Of a stretch of DNA of 64,000 bases, positions 27,304-36,637 are shown piece after piece; positions within the stretch are counted from its first letter, which is position 1, and each line of letters starts with the position of its first letter. Below the pieces are notes generated by a model. It was given only the letters and a program-made list of their open reading frames with translations, did not search any database and was not told where the DNA came from. Both the position numbers and the translations under genes were made by a program. The DNA lies in contig NZ_MKVA01000003.1 of NCBI RefSeq assembly GCF_001899075.1, positions 372,001 through 436,000 on the forward strand, read 5' to 3'. The DNA is from Devosia sp. 67-54 (GTDB lineage Bacteria > Pseudomonadota > Alphaproteobacteria > Rhizobiales > Devosiaceae).

Positions 27304-29163
27304 ATGCTGCGCTGGTTCGAACGCCGCCTCGATCCCTATCCGTCCGCGGAGCCGCAACAGCCGCCGGCCAGGCTGCTGCCGTTTTTCCTGTTCTACCTCA
27401 GGGGCAGCAAGCGCCTGCTGGTGCTGATGGCGATCCTCACCGCCGCCATCGCGCTCAGCGAGGTGCTGCTGTTCGGGTTCATCGGCAACATCGTCGACTG
27501 GCTGAGCGGCGCCGATCGCGCCACCTTCATCGCCACCGAAGGCTGGCGCCTGGCGCTGATGGGCGTGTTCATCGTGGTGCTGCTGCCGGCCGTCGCCGCG
27601 CTGCAGTCGCTGGTGATCAACCAGGGCATGATGGGCAACCTGCCGCAGCGGATCCGCTGGATGCTCCACCGCTACGTCCTGCGCCAGTCGATGAGCTATT
27701 TCCAGGACGAGTTCGCCGGCCGCGTCTCGACCAATCTCATGCAGACGGCGCTTGCCGTGCGCGACGCCGCCATGAAGATGTTCGACGTTCTCAACTACGT
27801 CGGCTTCTATTTCATCGGCGCCATCGCGCTGGCGGCGGCCAGCGACTGGCGGCTGGCGCTGCCGTTCGTCGCCTGGATCGTCGTTTACGGCGTGCTGCTC
27901 CGCATCTTCGTGCCGCAACTGGCCGATATCTCCGCCAAGCAGGCCGGGGCGCGCGCTTTGATGACCGGCCGCATCGTCGACGCCTACACCAACATCACCA
28001 CGGTCAAGCTGTTTTCGCACTCCAACCGCGAGGAAGCCTATGCGCGCGAGGCGATGGACGAGTTCCTGCCCACCGTGCACCGGCAGATGCGGATCGCCAC
28101 CATCCTCAACATGGCGATCTATCTGCTCAATTTGCTGCTGCTGGCCTCGATCTTCGCCATCGGTATCGCGCTCTGGCTCGGGGCGTCCATCACCCCGGGC
28201 GCCATCGCGGCGGCGGCGGCACTGGTGCTTCGCCTGTTCGGCATGAGCCAGTGGATCATGTGGGAGCTGTCGGCGCTGTTCGAGAACATCGGCACCGTCC
28301 GCACCGGCATGGGCGCCTTCGCCGTGCCGCGTGCCGTGGTGGACAAACCGCACGCACCGGCGCTGGCGGCGTCCGCCGGCGATATCCGCTTCGACCATGT
28401 GACCTTCCACTACGGCAAGGGGGAGGGCGTGATCGACGGGCTCGACCTGCACATCCGGCCGGGCGAGAAGGTCGGCCTCGTCGGCCGCTCCGGCGCCGGC
28501 AAGTCGACCATCGTCAACCTGCTGCTGCGCTTCTACGATCCCGAGGGCGGTCGCATCCTGATCGACGGCACCGACATCGCCACGGTGACGCAGGATTCGC
28601 TGCGCGCCAATATCGGCGTCGTCACGCAGGACACCTCGCTGCTGCACCGGTCGGTGCGCGACAACATCGCCTATGGCCGTCCCGACGCGACCGAGGCGGA
28701 GATCGTCGCCGCCGCCAGGCTCGCCGAGGCGCACGAGTTCATCGTTGGCCTGCGCGACCTCAAGGGCAACACCGGCTACGACGCCCATGTCGGCGAGCGC
28801 GGCGTGAAGCTCTCCGGCGGCCAGCGCCAGCGCGTCGCCATCGCCCGCGTGCTGCTGAAGAACGCCCCGATCCTCGTGCTCGACGAGGCCACCTCGGCGC
28901 TCGACAGCGAGGTCGAGGCCGCCATCCAGGAGCAACTGCACCTGCTGATGCGCGGCAAGACCGTGATCGCCATCGCGCACCGCCTGTCGACCATCGCCGC
29001 GCTCGACCGGCTCGTGGTGCTCGACCAGGGCCGCATCGTCGAGCAGGGTACGCATGCGCAATTGCTGGAGCTGGGCGGCGAATACGCCAAGCTCTGGCAG
29101 CGCCAGTCCGGCGGCTTCCTCGAAGCCGACGCCGATGCCGTGACCGAGGAAGCGGCGGAATGA
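27304..29163 (+). CDS. ABC exporter, fused permease-ATPase (first of two)
   Basis: A 619-residue half-transporter. The N-terminal ~330 residues hold six membrane segments of the type I exporter fold. The ATPase has the Walker A GRSGAGKST (~residue 394), the signature LSGGQRQRVAIAR, the Walker B ILVLDEATSALD with catalytic Glu, and the switch His in IAIAHRLSTIAA. Substrates of this MsbA/LmrA-like class are usually lipids, drugs or peptides; none can be named. A close paralogue follows 185 bases downstream, and both have complete ATP sites. They could pair as a heterodimer or each form a homodimer. pepN is divergent; the 212-base gap must hold both promoters. Confidence 0.88.
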   Translation: MLRWFERRLDPYPSAEPQQPPARLLPFFLFYLRGSKRLLVLMAILTAAIALSEVLLFGFIGNIVDWLSGADRATFIATEGWRLALMGVFIVVLLPAVAALQSLVINQGMMGNLPQRIRWMLHRYVLRQSMSYFQDEFAGRVSTNLMQTALAVRDAAMKMFDVLNYVGFYFIGAIALAAASDWRLALPFVAWIVVYGVLLRIFVPQLADISAKQAGARALMTGRIVDAYTNITTVKLFSHSNREEAYAREAMDEFLPTVHRQMRIATILNMAIYLLNLLLLASIFAIGIALWLGASITPGAIAAAAALVLRLFGMSQWIMWELSALFENIGTVRTGMGAFAVPRAVVDKPHAPALAASAGDIRFDHVTFHYGKGEGVIDGLDLHIRPGEKVGLVGRSGAGKSTIVNLLLRFYDPEGGRILIDGTDIATVTQDSLRANIGVVTQDTSLLHRSVRDNIAYGRPDATEAEIVAAARLAEAHEFIVGLRDLKGNTGYDAHVGERGVKLSGGQRQRVAIARVLLKNAPILVLDEATSALDSEVEAAIQEQLHLLMRGKTVIAIAHRLSTIAALDRLVVLDQGRIVEQGTHAQLLELGGEYAKLWQRQSGGFLEADADAVTEEAAE

Positions 29164-29209
29164 CGACGCCTTTCTTCAATCCCAACTTCAACCCACAAGG
29201 AGCACACAG

Positions 29210-29311
29210 ATGGCAAGCCTGAACGACACCCCCGATGCCGGACGTCTCGAGATCCGAGGCACCAACCGTCACGCCCTGAAGCGAAAACCGTTCACGCGAA
29301 CCCGAAGCTGA
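29210..29311 (+). CDS. Possible 33-residue basic small protein
   Basis: An ATG frame of 33 codons with an ideal ribosome-binding site (AAGGAG, about 9 bases before the ATG), lying between the two ABC exporter genes. The product starts MASLNDTPDAG and ends in a basic KRKPFTRTRS tail, with no membrane segment. It might encode a small partner of the exporters, a leader peptide, or nothing. The strong ribosome-binding site is the main argument that it is translated. No family was recognised. Confidence 0.4.
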   Translation: MASLNDTPDAGRLEIRGTNRHALKRKPFTRTRS

Positions 29312-29348
29312 TCCCCGATCGCCGGGTTCTCATCGACATGAGAGCCAA

Positions 29349-31211
29349 ATGTTCAACGCCATCATTTCCTGGTTCGACGCGCGCTATTCGCCGGTCGCGC
29401 TCGCCCAGGACCGCCAGCCCCCCATGGGCCTGGCGAAGTTCGTCGCCTATTTCGTCCGGCAGTTCCGCACCGCCTACCTGATCCGCATGGTCCTGGTGGC
29501 CGTCGGCTCGGTCGCCGACGCCACGCTGCCGATCTTCGTCGGCCTCGTGGTCGGCTTCCTCTCCGGCACCACGCCCGGCAACATGTTCACCGATCATTGG
29601 CCGACGCTGGTGCTGATGGTGGTGGTGGTCGCCGTGGTGCGGCCGGTCACCTTCATCCTCGACAGCCTCGTTCGCAACCACGCCATCGCGCCCAGCTTCG
29701 TCAATCTGGTGCGCTGGCAAAGCCACTTCCACGTCATCCGGCAGAGCTGGACGTTCTTCCAGAACGACTTTGCCGGCCGCATCGGCAACAAGGTGCTGCA
29801 ATCGGGCGAGGCGCTCGAGACCGGCGTCAATTCGGCGGTCGACGCGGTATGGTACGCGGCGGTGTTCGTGATCGTCGCCATCGCCGTACTGGCGCGGATG
29901 GACCTGCTGCTGCTGCTGCCGGTCGTCGGCTGGCTGGTCTGCTACGGCATCCTCTTCACCGTCGTCATGCCGCTGATCGCGACGCGGTCGGAGGAGCTGT
30001 CGGAGGCCAAGTCGGTGCTGACCGGCCGCATGGTCGACAGCTACACCAACATCCACACGCTCAAGACCTTCTCGACCGACGACTACGAGGACCGCTACGT
30101 CGCCGACGCCGTGCTGGCCCACAACGGCAAGTTCCAGGACCTCATGCGGGTGTTCACCTACATGTGGACGATCCTGTTCGTGCTCAACGCGGCGCTGGTG
30201 GTGTCGATCACCTGGATCGCGCTGGCCGCCTGGAATGCCGGCACGCTCAACGCCGCCGCGGTGGCGACGGCGATCCCGTTCGCGCTGCAGATCATGAACA
30301 TGTCGGGCTGGATCCTCGAGATCGGCTCCAACATCTTCCGGCAGCTCGGTACCGCCCGGGATTCGATGGAGACCATCGCCCAGCCGATCACCCTGGTCGA
30401 CCAGCCCGCCGCCAAGCCGCTCGTGGTCGACAAGGGCGAGCTCGTCTTCGACGACGTCAGCTTCAACTACTGGCGCGGCAAGGCCGGCACGGTCATCGAG
30501 CACTTCAACCTGCGCATCGCGCCGGGCGAAAAGGTGGGACTGGTCGGACGCTCCGGCGCCGGCAAGTCGACGCTGGTCAACCTCGCCCTGCGGCTGTTCG
30601 ACGTCGAAAGCGGCGAAATCCGCATCGACGGCCAGAACGTCCGCGAGGTGACGCAGGAATCCCTGCGGCGGGCCATCGGCCTCGTCAGCCAGGACACCTC
30701 GCTGCTGCACCGCTCCGTTCGCGAGAACATCAAATACGGCCGGCAGAACGCCAGCGACGACGAGATGTTCGCCGCCGCGGCGCAGGCCAAGGTGGACGAG
30801 GTCATCGCCACCCTGGTCGACCCCAAGGGCCGCACGGGCTACGATGCCCATGTCGGCGAGCGCGGGGTGAAGCTCAGCGGCGGGCAACGGCAGCGCGTGG
30901 CGATCGCCCGCGTGCTGCTGAAGAACGCCCCGATCCTGATGCTCGACGAGGCCACCTCGGCTCTCGATTCCGAGGTCGAGGCGGCCATCCAGGAGCAGTT
31001 GCAGTCGCTGATGCGCGGCAAGACGGTGATCGCCATCGCCCACCGGCTGTCGACCATCGCCGCCATGGACCGGCTGGTGGTGCTCGAGGCCGGCCGCATC
31101 GTCGAGGAGGGCACGCATGCCGAGCTGCTGGCCAGCGGCGGGCATTACGCCAAGCTCTGGGAACGCCAGTCCGGCGGCTTCCTCGACCTCGATGCCAAGG
31201 CCGCCGAATGA
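29349..31211 (+). CDS. ABC exporter, fused permease-ATPase (second of two)
   Basis: A 620-residue half-transporter with the same layout as its neighbour: six membrane segments, Walker A GRSGAGKST, LSGGQRQRVAIAR, ILMLDEATSALDSE and IAIAHRLSTIAA. Long stretches of the ATPase domain (for example TGYDAHVGERGVKLSGG) are identical to the upstream exporter while the membrane domains differ strongly. This indicates duplication followed by divergence of the substrate part, or gene conversion of the ATPase. Neither ATP site is degenerate, unlike many heterodimeric exporters. The transported compound is unknown. Confidence 0.88.
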   Translation: MFNAIISWFDARYSPVALAQDRQPPMGLAKFVAYFVRQFRTAYLIRMVLVAVGSVADATLPIFVGLVVGFLSGTTPGNMFTDHWPTLVLMVVVVAVVRPVTFILDSLVRNHAIAPSFVNLVRWQSHFHVIRQSWTFFQNDFAGRIGNKVLQSGEALETGVNSAVDAVWYAAVFVIVAIAVLARMDLLLLLPVVGWLVCYGILFTVVMPLIATRSEELSEAKSVLTGRMVDSYTNIHTLKTFSTDDYEDRYVADAVLAHNGKFQDLMRVFTYMWTILFVLNAALVVSITWIALAAWNAGTLNAAAVATAIPFALQIMNMSGWILEIGSNIFRQLGTARDSMETIAQPITLVDQPAAKPLVVDKGELVFDDVSFNYWRGKAGTVIEHFNLRIAPGEKVGLVGRSGAGKSTLVNLALRLFDVESGEIRIDGQNVREVTQESLRRAIGLVSQDTSLLHRSVRENIKYGRQNASDDEMFAAAAQAKVDEVIATLVDPKGRTGYDAHVGERGVKLSGGQRQRVAIARVLLKNAPILMLDEATSALDSEVEAAIQEQLQSLMRGKTVIAIAHRLSTIAAMDRLVVLEAGRIVEEGTHAELLASGGHYAKLWERQSGGFLDLDAKAAE

Positions 31212-31361
31212 CGCCGATCCCTCCGCCGGTGCGCCGGCGGGGGATTTTTCCGCGAGCCCATTGGCACCGCCGGCCCCGCCCGCTAAAAGGCCGCCACACG
31301 GCGCTTGCAACGATTGAACGATGACTCGTTATCGGCATGGGGCCGGTGAGGAGACGTCCTG

Positions 31362-33848
31362 ATGGCCAGACAGGCTGTTGTCGCGCCGGCGCCGGCTTAC
31401 GCCGAGATCGACCTTGCCGGCGAGTATGCGCTGACCTCGCCCGCCCACGCGGCCAAGGCGGCGATCCGGCTGCCCGGCGACGTGCACACCGCGCTGCTCG
31501 ACGCCGGCCTCATCCCCGATCCGTATTTCGGCGACAACGAGCAGGCGGCGATGTGGGTGCACGCGACGCCGTGGACGGTGGAGCGCCGTTTCACCGCCAG
31601 CCGCGCCGAGATCGACGGCTACCTGACGCTGACGCTCGAGGGTGTCGACACCATCGCCACCATCCTGCTCAACGGCGAGGAGGTGGCGCGCACCCAGAAC
31701 CAGTTCATCCGCTACGACATCGACGTCACCGGCAAGGTGCGGGCCGGTGCGAACACGCTGCGCATCGAGTTCGCCGTGACCCGGGACGTCGCCAAGGCCC
31801 GCGCCGACGCGCATCCGTTCCCCATCCCGTTCACGCTCAATTATCTCAGCAACGGGCTGCCCGGCGTTCACATGAACTTCGTGCGCAAGACCGCCTGCCA
31901 CGCCGGCTGGGACTGGGGCATCTGCCTGATGCCCACAGGCGTCTATGGCCGCATGGCCATCCGCCGCTCCCGGCTGGCGCGGCAGGAGAGCGTGCAGGTC
32001 GAGCAGGCGCATGGCCGCACTTCGGTCGAGCTGTCGATCACCACGCGGGTCTTCGCCTTCGCTGCGGGCTCGGTGGAGCTGATGCACGAGATCGCCGGCG
32101 AAAAGCTGAGCGACAAGGTGGCGGTGCGGCCGGGCGAGAACGTCTTCGTCCACAATCTCACCGTCAGGAATCCGAAGCTGTGGTGGCCGAACGGGCAGGG
32201 CGAGCAGCATCTCTACGAGCTGTGGACCACCCTCGACGGCGAGGTGACCAAACGCAAGATCGGGCTCCGCAAGCTCGAATGGATCGTCGAAAAGGACGCC
32301 ATCGACCATTCGTTCAAGGTGCGCGTCAACGGCCGCGACATCACCGCGCTGGGCGCCAACTGGATCCCCGCCGACGCCATCCCCTCGCGCATCACGCCCG
32401 AAGTGGTGCGCGACCTGCTCGAGAGCGCCCGCGCGGTCAACATGAACATGCTCCGCGTCTGGGGCGGCGGGCAGTACGAGCCGGACTATTTCTACGAGCT
32501 CTGCGACGAGCTCGGCCTGATAGTCTGGCAGGATTTCATGTTCGCCTGCATGAGCTATCCGTCGAACCGCGACTTCCTCGACGACGTGCGCACCGAGATC
32601 ACCCAGCAGGTGCGCCGGCTCAGCCACCACGCCTGCATTGCGCTGTGGTGCGGCGACAACGAGGTGATCGGCTCGCTGCATTGGTACCCCGAGACCAAGG
32701 CCGATCCGGCGCGCTACATCGCCAATTACGACCGCCTGAACTCGATGCTCGGCAACATCGTCGAGGACGAGGACCCCGGCCGCCGCTTCTGGCCGTCGTC
32801 GCCGTCGCTGGGCTACCTCGATTTCTCCGACGGCTGGCACAAGGACACCCGCGGCGACACGCACTATTGGAGCGTCTGGCACGAGGCCAAGGACTTTTCC
32901 GCCTATCGCGACGTGCAGCCGCGCTTCGCCTCCGAATTCGGCTTCCAGTCCTTCACCTCGATGAACGTCATCGAGACCTTCACCAACCCCGAGGACCTTA
33001 ACCCCTCCTCGCCGGTGATGGAGAGCCACCAGCGCAACACCGGCGGCAATGCGCGCATCCTCGAAACCATGACGCGCTATTTCCGCTTCCCGCGCGACTT
33101 CGGCCAGATGGTGTTTCTGAGCCAGATCCAGCAGGGCCTCGCCATCAAGACCGCCATCGAGTTCTGGCGCTCCACCAAGCCGCGCTGCATGGGCACGCTG
33201 TTCTGGCAGATCAACGACACCTATCCGGTGGCGAGCTGGTCGAGCCTCGACTATGGCGGGCAGTGGAAGCTGCTGCACTACATGGCCCGCCGCTTTTTCC
33301 TGCCGGTCAACGTCGTGGTGGTGCCGGATGGTGACCGGTTGATCCTCAAGGGCATCAACGACACCGCCGCGAAAACGTCGGTCGAGCTCGAAGTGCTGGC
33401 CGTCGACGTCGGCGGCCCCACCCGCGTGGTCTTCACCGGCAAGGGCACGATCTCCCCGGACCGGGCCACCGAGCTGGCGCGCATCGCGCTCGGCGATCTG
33501 CAGCCCACCGAGTTCCTGTTCTTCAGCTGGACCGGGGCCGACGGCCGCCTGCTCGGCGAGAACGACTATTTCCCGCGCCCCTACAAGGCCTACGACCTGC
33601 CGCCGGCCAAGGTCACGTCGCGCTGGGAACGCTCCGACGCCGGCCCGGTGCTCGTCCTCAAGGCCGACAGGCCGGCGCTGTTCGTCACCGCCACCACGGA
33701 CGTGCCGGGCTATTTCTCCGACAATGCCGTGACCCTCTTGCCCGACCGCGAGACGCGGCTCGGCTTCACGCCGCGCCGAGGCGCCAAGGTGAGCCAGAAG
33801 GCGCTGGCGTCGAGCCTCGCGCTCCGGCATCTTCGCGAGACCTACTGA
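31362..33848 (+). CDS. GH2 beta-mannosidase
   Basis: An 828-residue glycoside hydrolase family 2 protein. Jelly-roll and immunoglobulin-like domains (about 1-320) precede a TIM barrel. The acid/base Glu434 is in WCGDNEVIGS and the nucleophile Glu525 is in ASEFGFQSF. Other conserved segments are WDWGICLMPTGVYG and MLRVWGGGQYEPDYFYELCDELG (split). The pattern fits exo-beta-D-mannosidases that release mannose from the non-reducing end of manno-oligosaccharides. There is no signal peptide, so it acts in the cytoplasm on imported sugars. GGTGAGGAG lies upstream of the ATG. The next two genes overlap it and each other, and one is a mannose/lyxose isomerase, which supports the substrate call. Confidence 0.88.
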   Translation: MARQAVVAPAPAYAEIDLAGEYALTSPAHAAKAAIRLPGDVHTALLDAGLIPDPYFGDNEQAAMWVHATPWTVERRFTASRAEIDGYLTLTLEGVDTIATILLNGEEVARTQNQFIRYDIDVTGKVRAGANTLRIEFAVTRDVAKARADAHPFPIPFTLNYLSNGLPGVHMNFVRKTACHAGWDWGICLMPTGVYGRMAIRRSRLARQESVQVEQAHGRTSVELSITTRVFAFAAGSVELMHEIAGEKLSDKVAVRPGENVFVHNLTVRNPKLWWPNGQGEQHLYELWTTLDGEVTKRKIGLRKLEWIVEKDAIDHSFKVRVNGRDITALGANWIPADAIPSRITPEVVRDLLESARAVNMNMLRVWGGGQYEPDYFYELCDELGLIVWQDFMFACMSYPSNRDFLDDVRTEITQQVRRLSHHACIALWCGDNEVIGSLHWYPETKADPARYIANYDRLNSMLGNIVEDEDPGRRFWPSSPSLGYLDFSDGWHKDTRGDTHYWSVWHEAKDFSAYRDVQPRFASEFGFQSFTSMNVIETFTNPEDLNPSSPVMESHQRNTGGNARILETMTRYFRFPRDFGQMVFLSQIQQGLAIKTAIEFWRSTKPRCMGTLFWQINDTYPVASWSSLDYGGQWKLLHYMARRFFLPVNVVVVPDGDRLILKGINDTAAKTSVELEVLAVDVGGPTRVVFTGKGTISPDRATELARIALGDLQPTEFLFFSWTGADGRLLGENDYFPRPYKAYDLPPAKVTSRWERSDAGPVLVLKADRPALFVTATTDVPGYFSDNAVTLLPDRETRLGFTPRRGAKVSQKALASSLALRHLRETY

Positions 33849-34369
33849 TGGAGCGTTCCATGCTGAATTCGGAAAAGCTCGCGATCGTTCTGGTGCTGGC
33901 CGGTGCCGGCAGCCGCCTGCTGCATTTGCCGCCCAACATCGCGGCGGTCACCGGCGTCACCATCTTTGCCGGCTTCGCCATCCGCAATGTGTGGCTGGCG
34001 CTGGCCGTGCCGATCGCGGCGATGGCGCTCGCCGATGTGGCGCTCGGCTGGTATCCCGACATGGCGTTCACCTATGTCGGCATGGCGCTCGGCGTCGTTA
34101 TCGCGCGTGGCCTGCTGCATCCGCTGACCACGCCGCGCCTCATCGCCACGACCTTCGCGGCGAGCCTCTCGTTTTTCCTTGTGTCCAATTTCGGTGTGTT
34201 CGTGGGCGGCTACTATGGCTACTCGCTCGAGGGATTGCTCGCCTGCTATGTCGCGGCGCTGCCCTTCTGGCAGTCGAGCCTCGTCGCCGATTTCGCCTCG
34301 ACCGCCCTGGTGTTCGTCCTCTATCTCGCCCTGCAACGGGCGCTCCCCAGCGTAAAGGTGCAGGCATGA
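33848..34369 (+). CDS. DUF6580-type integral membrane protein
   Basis: A 173-residue protein with five or six hydrophobic segments and short loops, including NIAAVTGVTIFAGFAI, DVALGWYPDMAFTYVGMALG and SNFGVFVGGYYG. This pattern fits the DUF6580 family, whose fold resembles the substrate-binding S component of ECF vitamin transporters. It is translated from a start that overlaps the mannosidase stop (TGATG), and its own stop overlaps the isomerase start. It may take up a sugar or cofactor linked to mannose use, but no energising partner genes are nearby. The function is unknown. Confidence 0.7.
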   Translation: MERSMLNSEKLAIVLVLAGAGSRLLHLPPNIAAVTGVTIFAGFAIRNVWLALAVPIAAMALADVALGWYPDMAFTYVGMALGVVIARGLLHPLTTPRLIATTFAASLSFFLVSNFGVFVGGYYGYSLEGLLACYVAALPFWQSSLVADFASTALVFVLYLALQRALPSVKVQA

Positions 34370-35067
34370 GCGGCAAGATCAAGCGCAGCGACGTCAACCG
34401 CATCATGCGGGAGTCGGACAAGTTCATCCGCTCCTTCGGCTACGTGATGCCGCCCTTCGCCTACTGGTCGCCGGCCGAGTTCAAGGCGCGCAAGGCCGAG
34501 GCGCAGATGATCGTCGACCGCAATTGCGGCTGGGACATCACCGACTACGGCCTCAACGAATTCGACAAGACCGGCCTGTTCCTGTTCACCGTGCGCAACG
34601 GCGACAACCGCGATCTGAGCAAGGGCCGCGGCATGCTCTACGCCGAAAAGGCGATGATCAGCCGCAAGGACCAGTATTCGCCGATGCACCGCCACAACCT
34701 CAAGGCCGAGGACATCATCAACCGCGGCGGCGGCACGCTGGTGATCGAGCTCTTCGGCGACACCGGCGGCAAGTGCGATCGGAGCAAGGGCGTCACCGTC
34801 TATACCGACGGCATCCGCCGCGAGCTGCCCGCCGGCCATCATCTGAAGCTTGCCCCCGGCGAGAGCGTCACGCTGATGCCGAACGAGCACTGGCACGCCT
34901 TCTGGGGCGAGGGCGGCGACGTCTTCGTCGGCGAGGTGTCGACCGTCAACGACGACAACACCGACAACGTCTTCGAGGACCCGCGGATCGCCCGTTTCGG
35001 CGGCATCGAGGAGGACGAAGAGCCCTGGCACCTGCTGGTCTCCGACTACAAGACCTGGCTCGGCTGA
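34366..35067 (+). CDS. D-lyxose/D-mannose isomerase family protein
   Basis: A 233-residue cupin-fold sugar isomerase (PF07385 type). The metal-binding motifs are visible: MHRHNLKAEDI with paired His, and NEHWHAFWGE. Enzymes of this family interconvert D-lyxose with D-xylulose and D-mannose with D-fructose. Placed after a beta-mannosidase in one overlapping transcript (ATGA), it probably turns the released mannose into fructose. That reaction feeds fructokinase, which is not in this window. Confidence 0.85.
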   Translation: MSGKIKRSDVNRIMRESDKFIRSFGYVMPPFAYWSPAEFKARKAEAQMIVDRNCGWDITDYGLNEFDKTGLFLFTVRNGDNRDLSKGRGMLYAEKAMISRKDQYSPMHRHNLKAEDIINRGGGTLVIELFGDTGGKCDRSKGVTVYTDGIRRELPAGHHLKLAPGESVTLMPNEHWHAFWGEGGDVFVGEVSTVNDDNTDNVFEDPRIARFGGIEEDEEPWHLLVSDYKTWLG

Positions 35068-35093
35068 GCGGCGCCTGCCGCCCGGTGTCCGCC

Positions 35094-36011
35094 ATGCCCG
35101 CAGCCGTCCGCCCCCGGGAAGACCGCCGCCTGCTCGGCATCGGCCTCGTGCTGGCCGGCTATTTCTGCTTCACCATCATCGACAGCTGCGCCAAGTACAT
35201 GGCGCAGCACGGCCTGCCGCCGCTGGAAGTTGCGTTCGTGCGCTATGCCGCGCAATTGCTGATCGTGATGGCCATCTTCCTGCCGCAGCGCGGCGCGGAT
35301 CTGGTGCGCAGCCGCGCCTATCCCGACGAAATCGTCCGCGGCCTCTGCCTGATGGGTTCGACCATCGCCAATTTCTTCGCGCTGACCTGGCTGCCGCTGA
35401 CCACCACCTCGTCGATCATGTTCACGCAGCCGCTGATCCTGTGCGCGCTGTCCATCCCGTTCCTCGGCGAGACCGTGGGCTGGCGCCGCTGGACGGCAAT
35501 CCTGGTCGGCTTCGCCGGCGTGCTGGTGATCGTCCATCCCGGCACCGCCTCGTTCCATCCGGCGGCGCTGCTGTCGCTGCTGTCGTCGTTCTTCGGCGCG
35601 TCCTACATGCTGATGACGCGCAAGCTCGCCGGCGTCGACACCACCACCACGCAGCAATTCTATGCCGGCCTCGTCGCGACCATCTGCATCGGCCCGTTCG
35701 CGCTGGGCGGCTGGACCTGGCCACAGAGCCCCGACGTGTGGCTCGCCTTCTGCCTGATCGGCGTCGCCGCGCTCACCGGCCACCAGTTCCTGACCCAGGC
35801 GCACCGCTTCGCCCCTGCCTCGGTGCTGGCGCCGTTCGGCTATGTGCAGATCATCTTCATGACCGCATCGAGCGCGCTGGTGTTTGGCCAACTGCCCGAG
35901 CCCTCGCTCTACTTCGGCGCCCCCATCGTCATCGCCTCCGGCCTCTACCTCTGGCTGCGCGAGCGGCAACTGGCCAAGACCGTCGTCACCGAAGTGCTGG
36001 CCGGCGACTGA
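35094..36011 (+). CDS. DMT (EamA) family membrane transporter
   Basis: A 305-residue protein with ten hydrophobic segments in two EamA repeats (residues ~15-145 and ~160-290). Conserved features include GLPPLEVAFVRYAAQLL and a Pro in the FTQPLILCALS segment. Drug/metabolite transporters of this class move amino acids, nucleosides or other small molecules, in or out; the substrate cannot be read here. It starts 26 bases after the mannose isomerase gene, so it may belong to the same operon. A GTG nine bases upstream is a possible alternative start. Confidence 0.82.
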   Translation: MPAAVRPREDRRLLGIGLVLAGYFCFTIIDSCAKYMAQHGLPPLEVAFVRYAAQLLIVMAIFLPQRGADLVRSRAYPDEIVRGLCLMGSTIANFFALTWLPLTTTSSIMFTQPLILCALSIPFLGETVGWRRWTAILVGFAGVLVIVHPGTASFHPAALLSLLSSFFGASYMLMTRKLAGVDTTTTQQFYAGLVATICIGPFALGGWTWPQSPDVWLAFCLIGVAALTGHQFLTQAHRFAPASVLAPFGYVQIIFMTASSALVFGQLPEPSLYFGAPIVIASGLYLWLRERQLAKTVVTEVLAGD

Positions 36012-36015
36012 CCCG

Positions 36016-36309
36016 TCAGAAGCCGAGGAAGATCATATCGAGCGCGGCGCGGATCGTATCATGCAGATGATCGAGCGAGCCGATGGCCGGCCCCAATTGT
36101 GAGATCGGCATGGCGGCCATCAGATGCGTGACCAGCACGTAGTCGCGCCCGCCGACGTCCAGGACCGGATGCAGGCGAGACATGGCCCGCGGGACCGTAC
36201 CCTCTTCAAAAAGCGGAATGACCAGTCTCGTTCCGACGCGGGGAATAATGTTGGACTGAACGTCAAGCACGAGCGCATTGTCCACGCGGTGCAGGTCGTA
36301 TCGTCCCAT
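36016..36309 (-). CDS. ccdB: CcdB-type gyrase toxin
   Basis: A 97-residue protein of the CcdB family. Landmarks are YDLHR at the start, VLDVQSNIIPRVGTRLVIPL, the SRLHPVLDVGGRDYVLVTH strand pair and a C-terminal helix ending AALDMIFLGF; the last residues contact gyrase in known CcdB. It should poison DNA gyrase unless bound by CcdA. Its ATG overlaps the ccdA stop (TGATG). It is convergent with the DMT permease, the stops being 4 bases apart. The length is normal and nothing is missing. Confidence 0.9.
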   Translation of the reverse strand: MGRYDLHRVDNALVLDVQSNIIPRVGTRLVIPLFEEGTVPRAMSRLHPVLDVGGRDYVLVTHLMAAMPISQLGPAIGSLDHLHDTIRAALDMIFLGF

Positions 36310-36494
36310 CAGAACATGCGGTATTTGGCTAGCGGAAGACCATGCTTTTCGACCCAGGCTTCCCAGGCCTTGGCCAATTCGGCGTTCTCCTCCTGCCAGC
36401 GGCGCATCTCCTCGGGCGTGAGCGGGGGCAGCGCCGTCCGCTGCGGGCGTCCGTCGGCGCTATCGTCGGTATGACGTCTTGGTTTGGCAGGCAT
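36309..36494 (-). CDS. ccdA: CcdA-type antitoxin
   Basis: A 61-residue protein. The C-terminal CcdB-binding region is clear (EENAELAKAWEAWVEKHGLP and a final RMF). The N-terminal part is basic and Pro-rich and shows no obvious ribbon-helix-helix, unlike F-plasmid CcdA. Chromosomal relatives often carry this shortened form. It should neutralise the CcdB encoded immediately downstream. Whether it still binds its own promoter is doubtful without the N-terminal DNA-binding part. Confidence 0.85.
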   Translation of the reverse strand: MPAKPRRHTDDSADGRPQRTALPPLTPEEMRRWQEENAELAKAWEAWVEKHGLPLAKYRMF

Positions 36495-36637
36495 GCTGAA
36501 GAATAGCCCATGCCTCGATATTCGGCAAATGGAGCAGCTCCGCTGGGCGCATCGAGCTGTTCTTGTGATCCGTCCCCCGTTGCGCTGTGGGCGATATCCG
36601 ACCTACTAAGGATCAGGCGGGTGTGTTGGGAGGCTAT

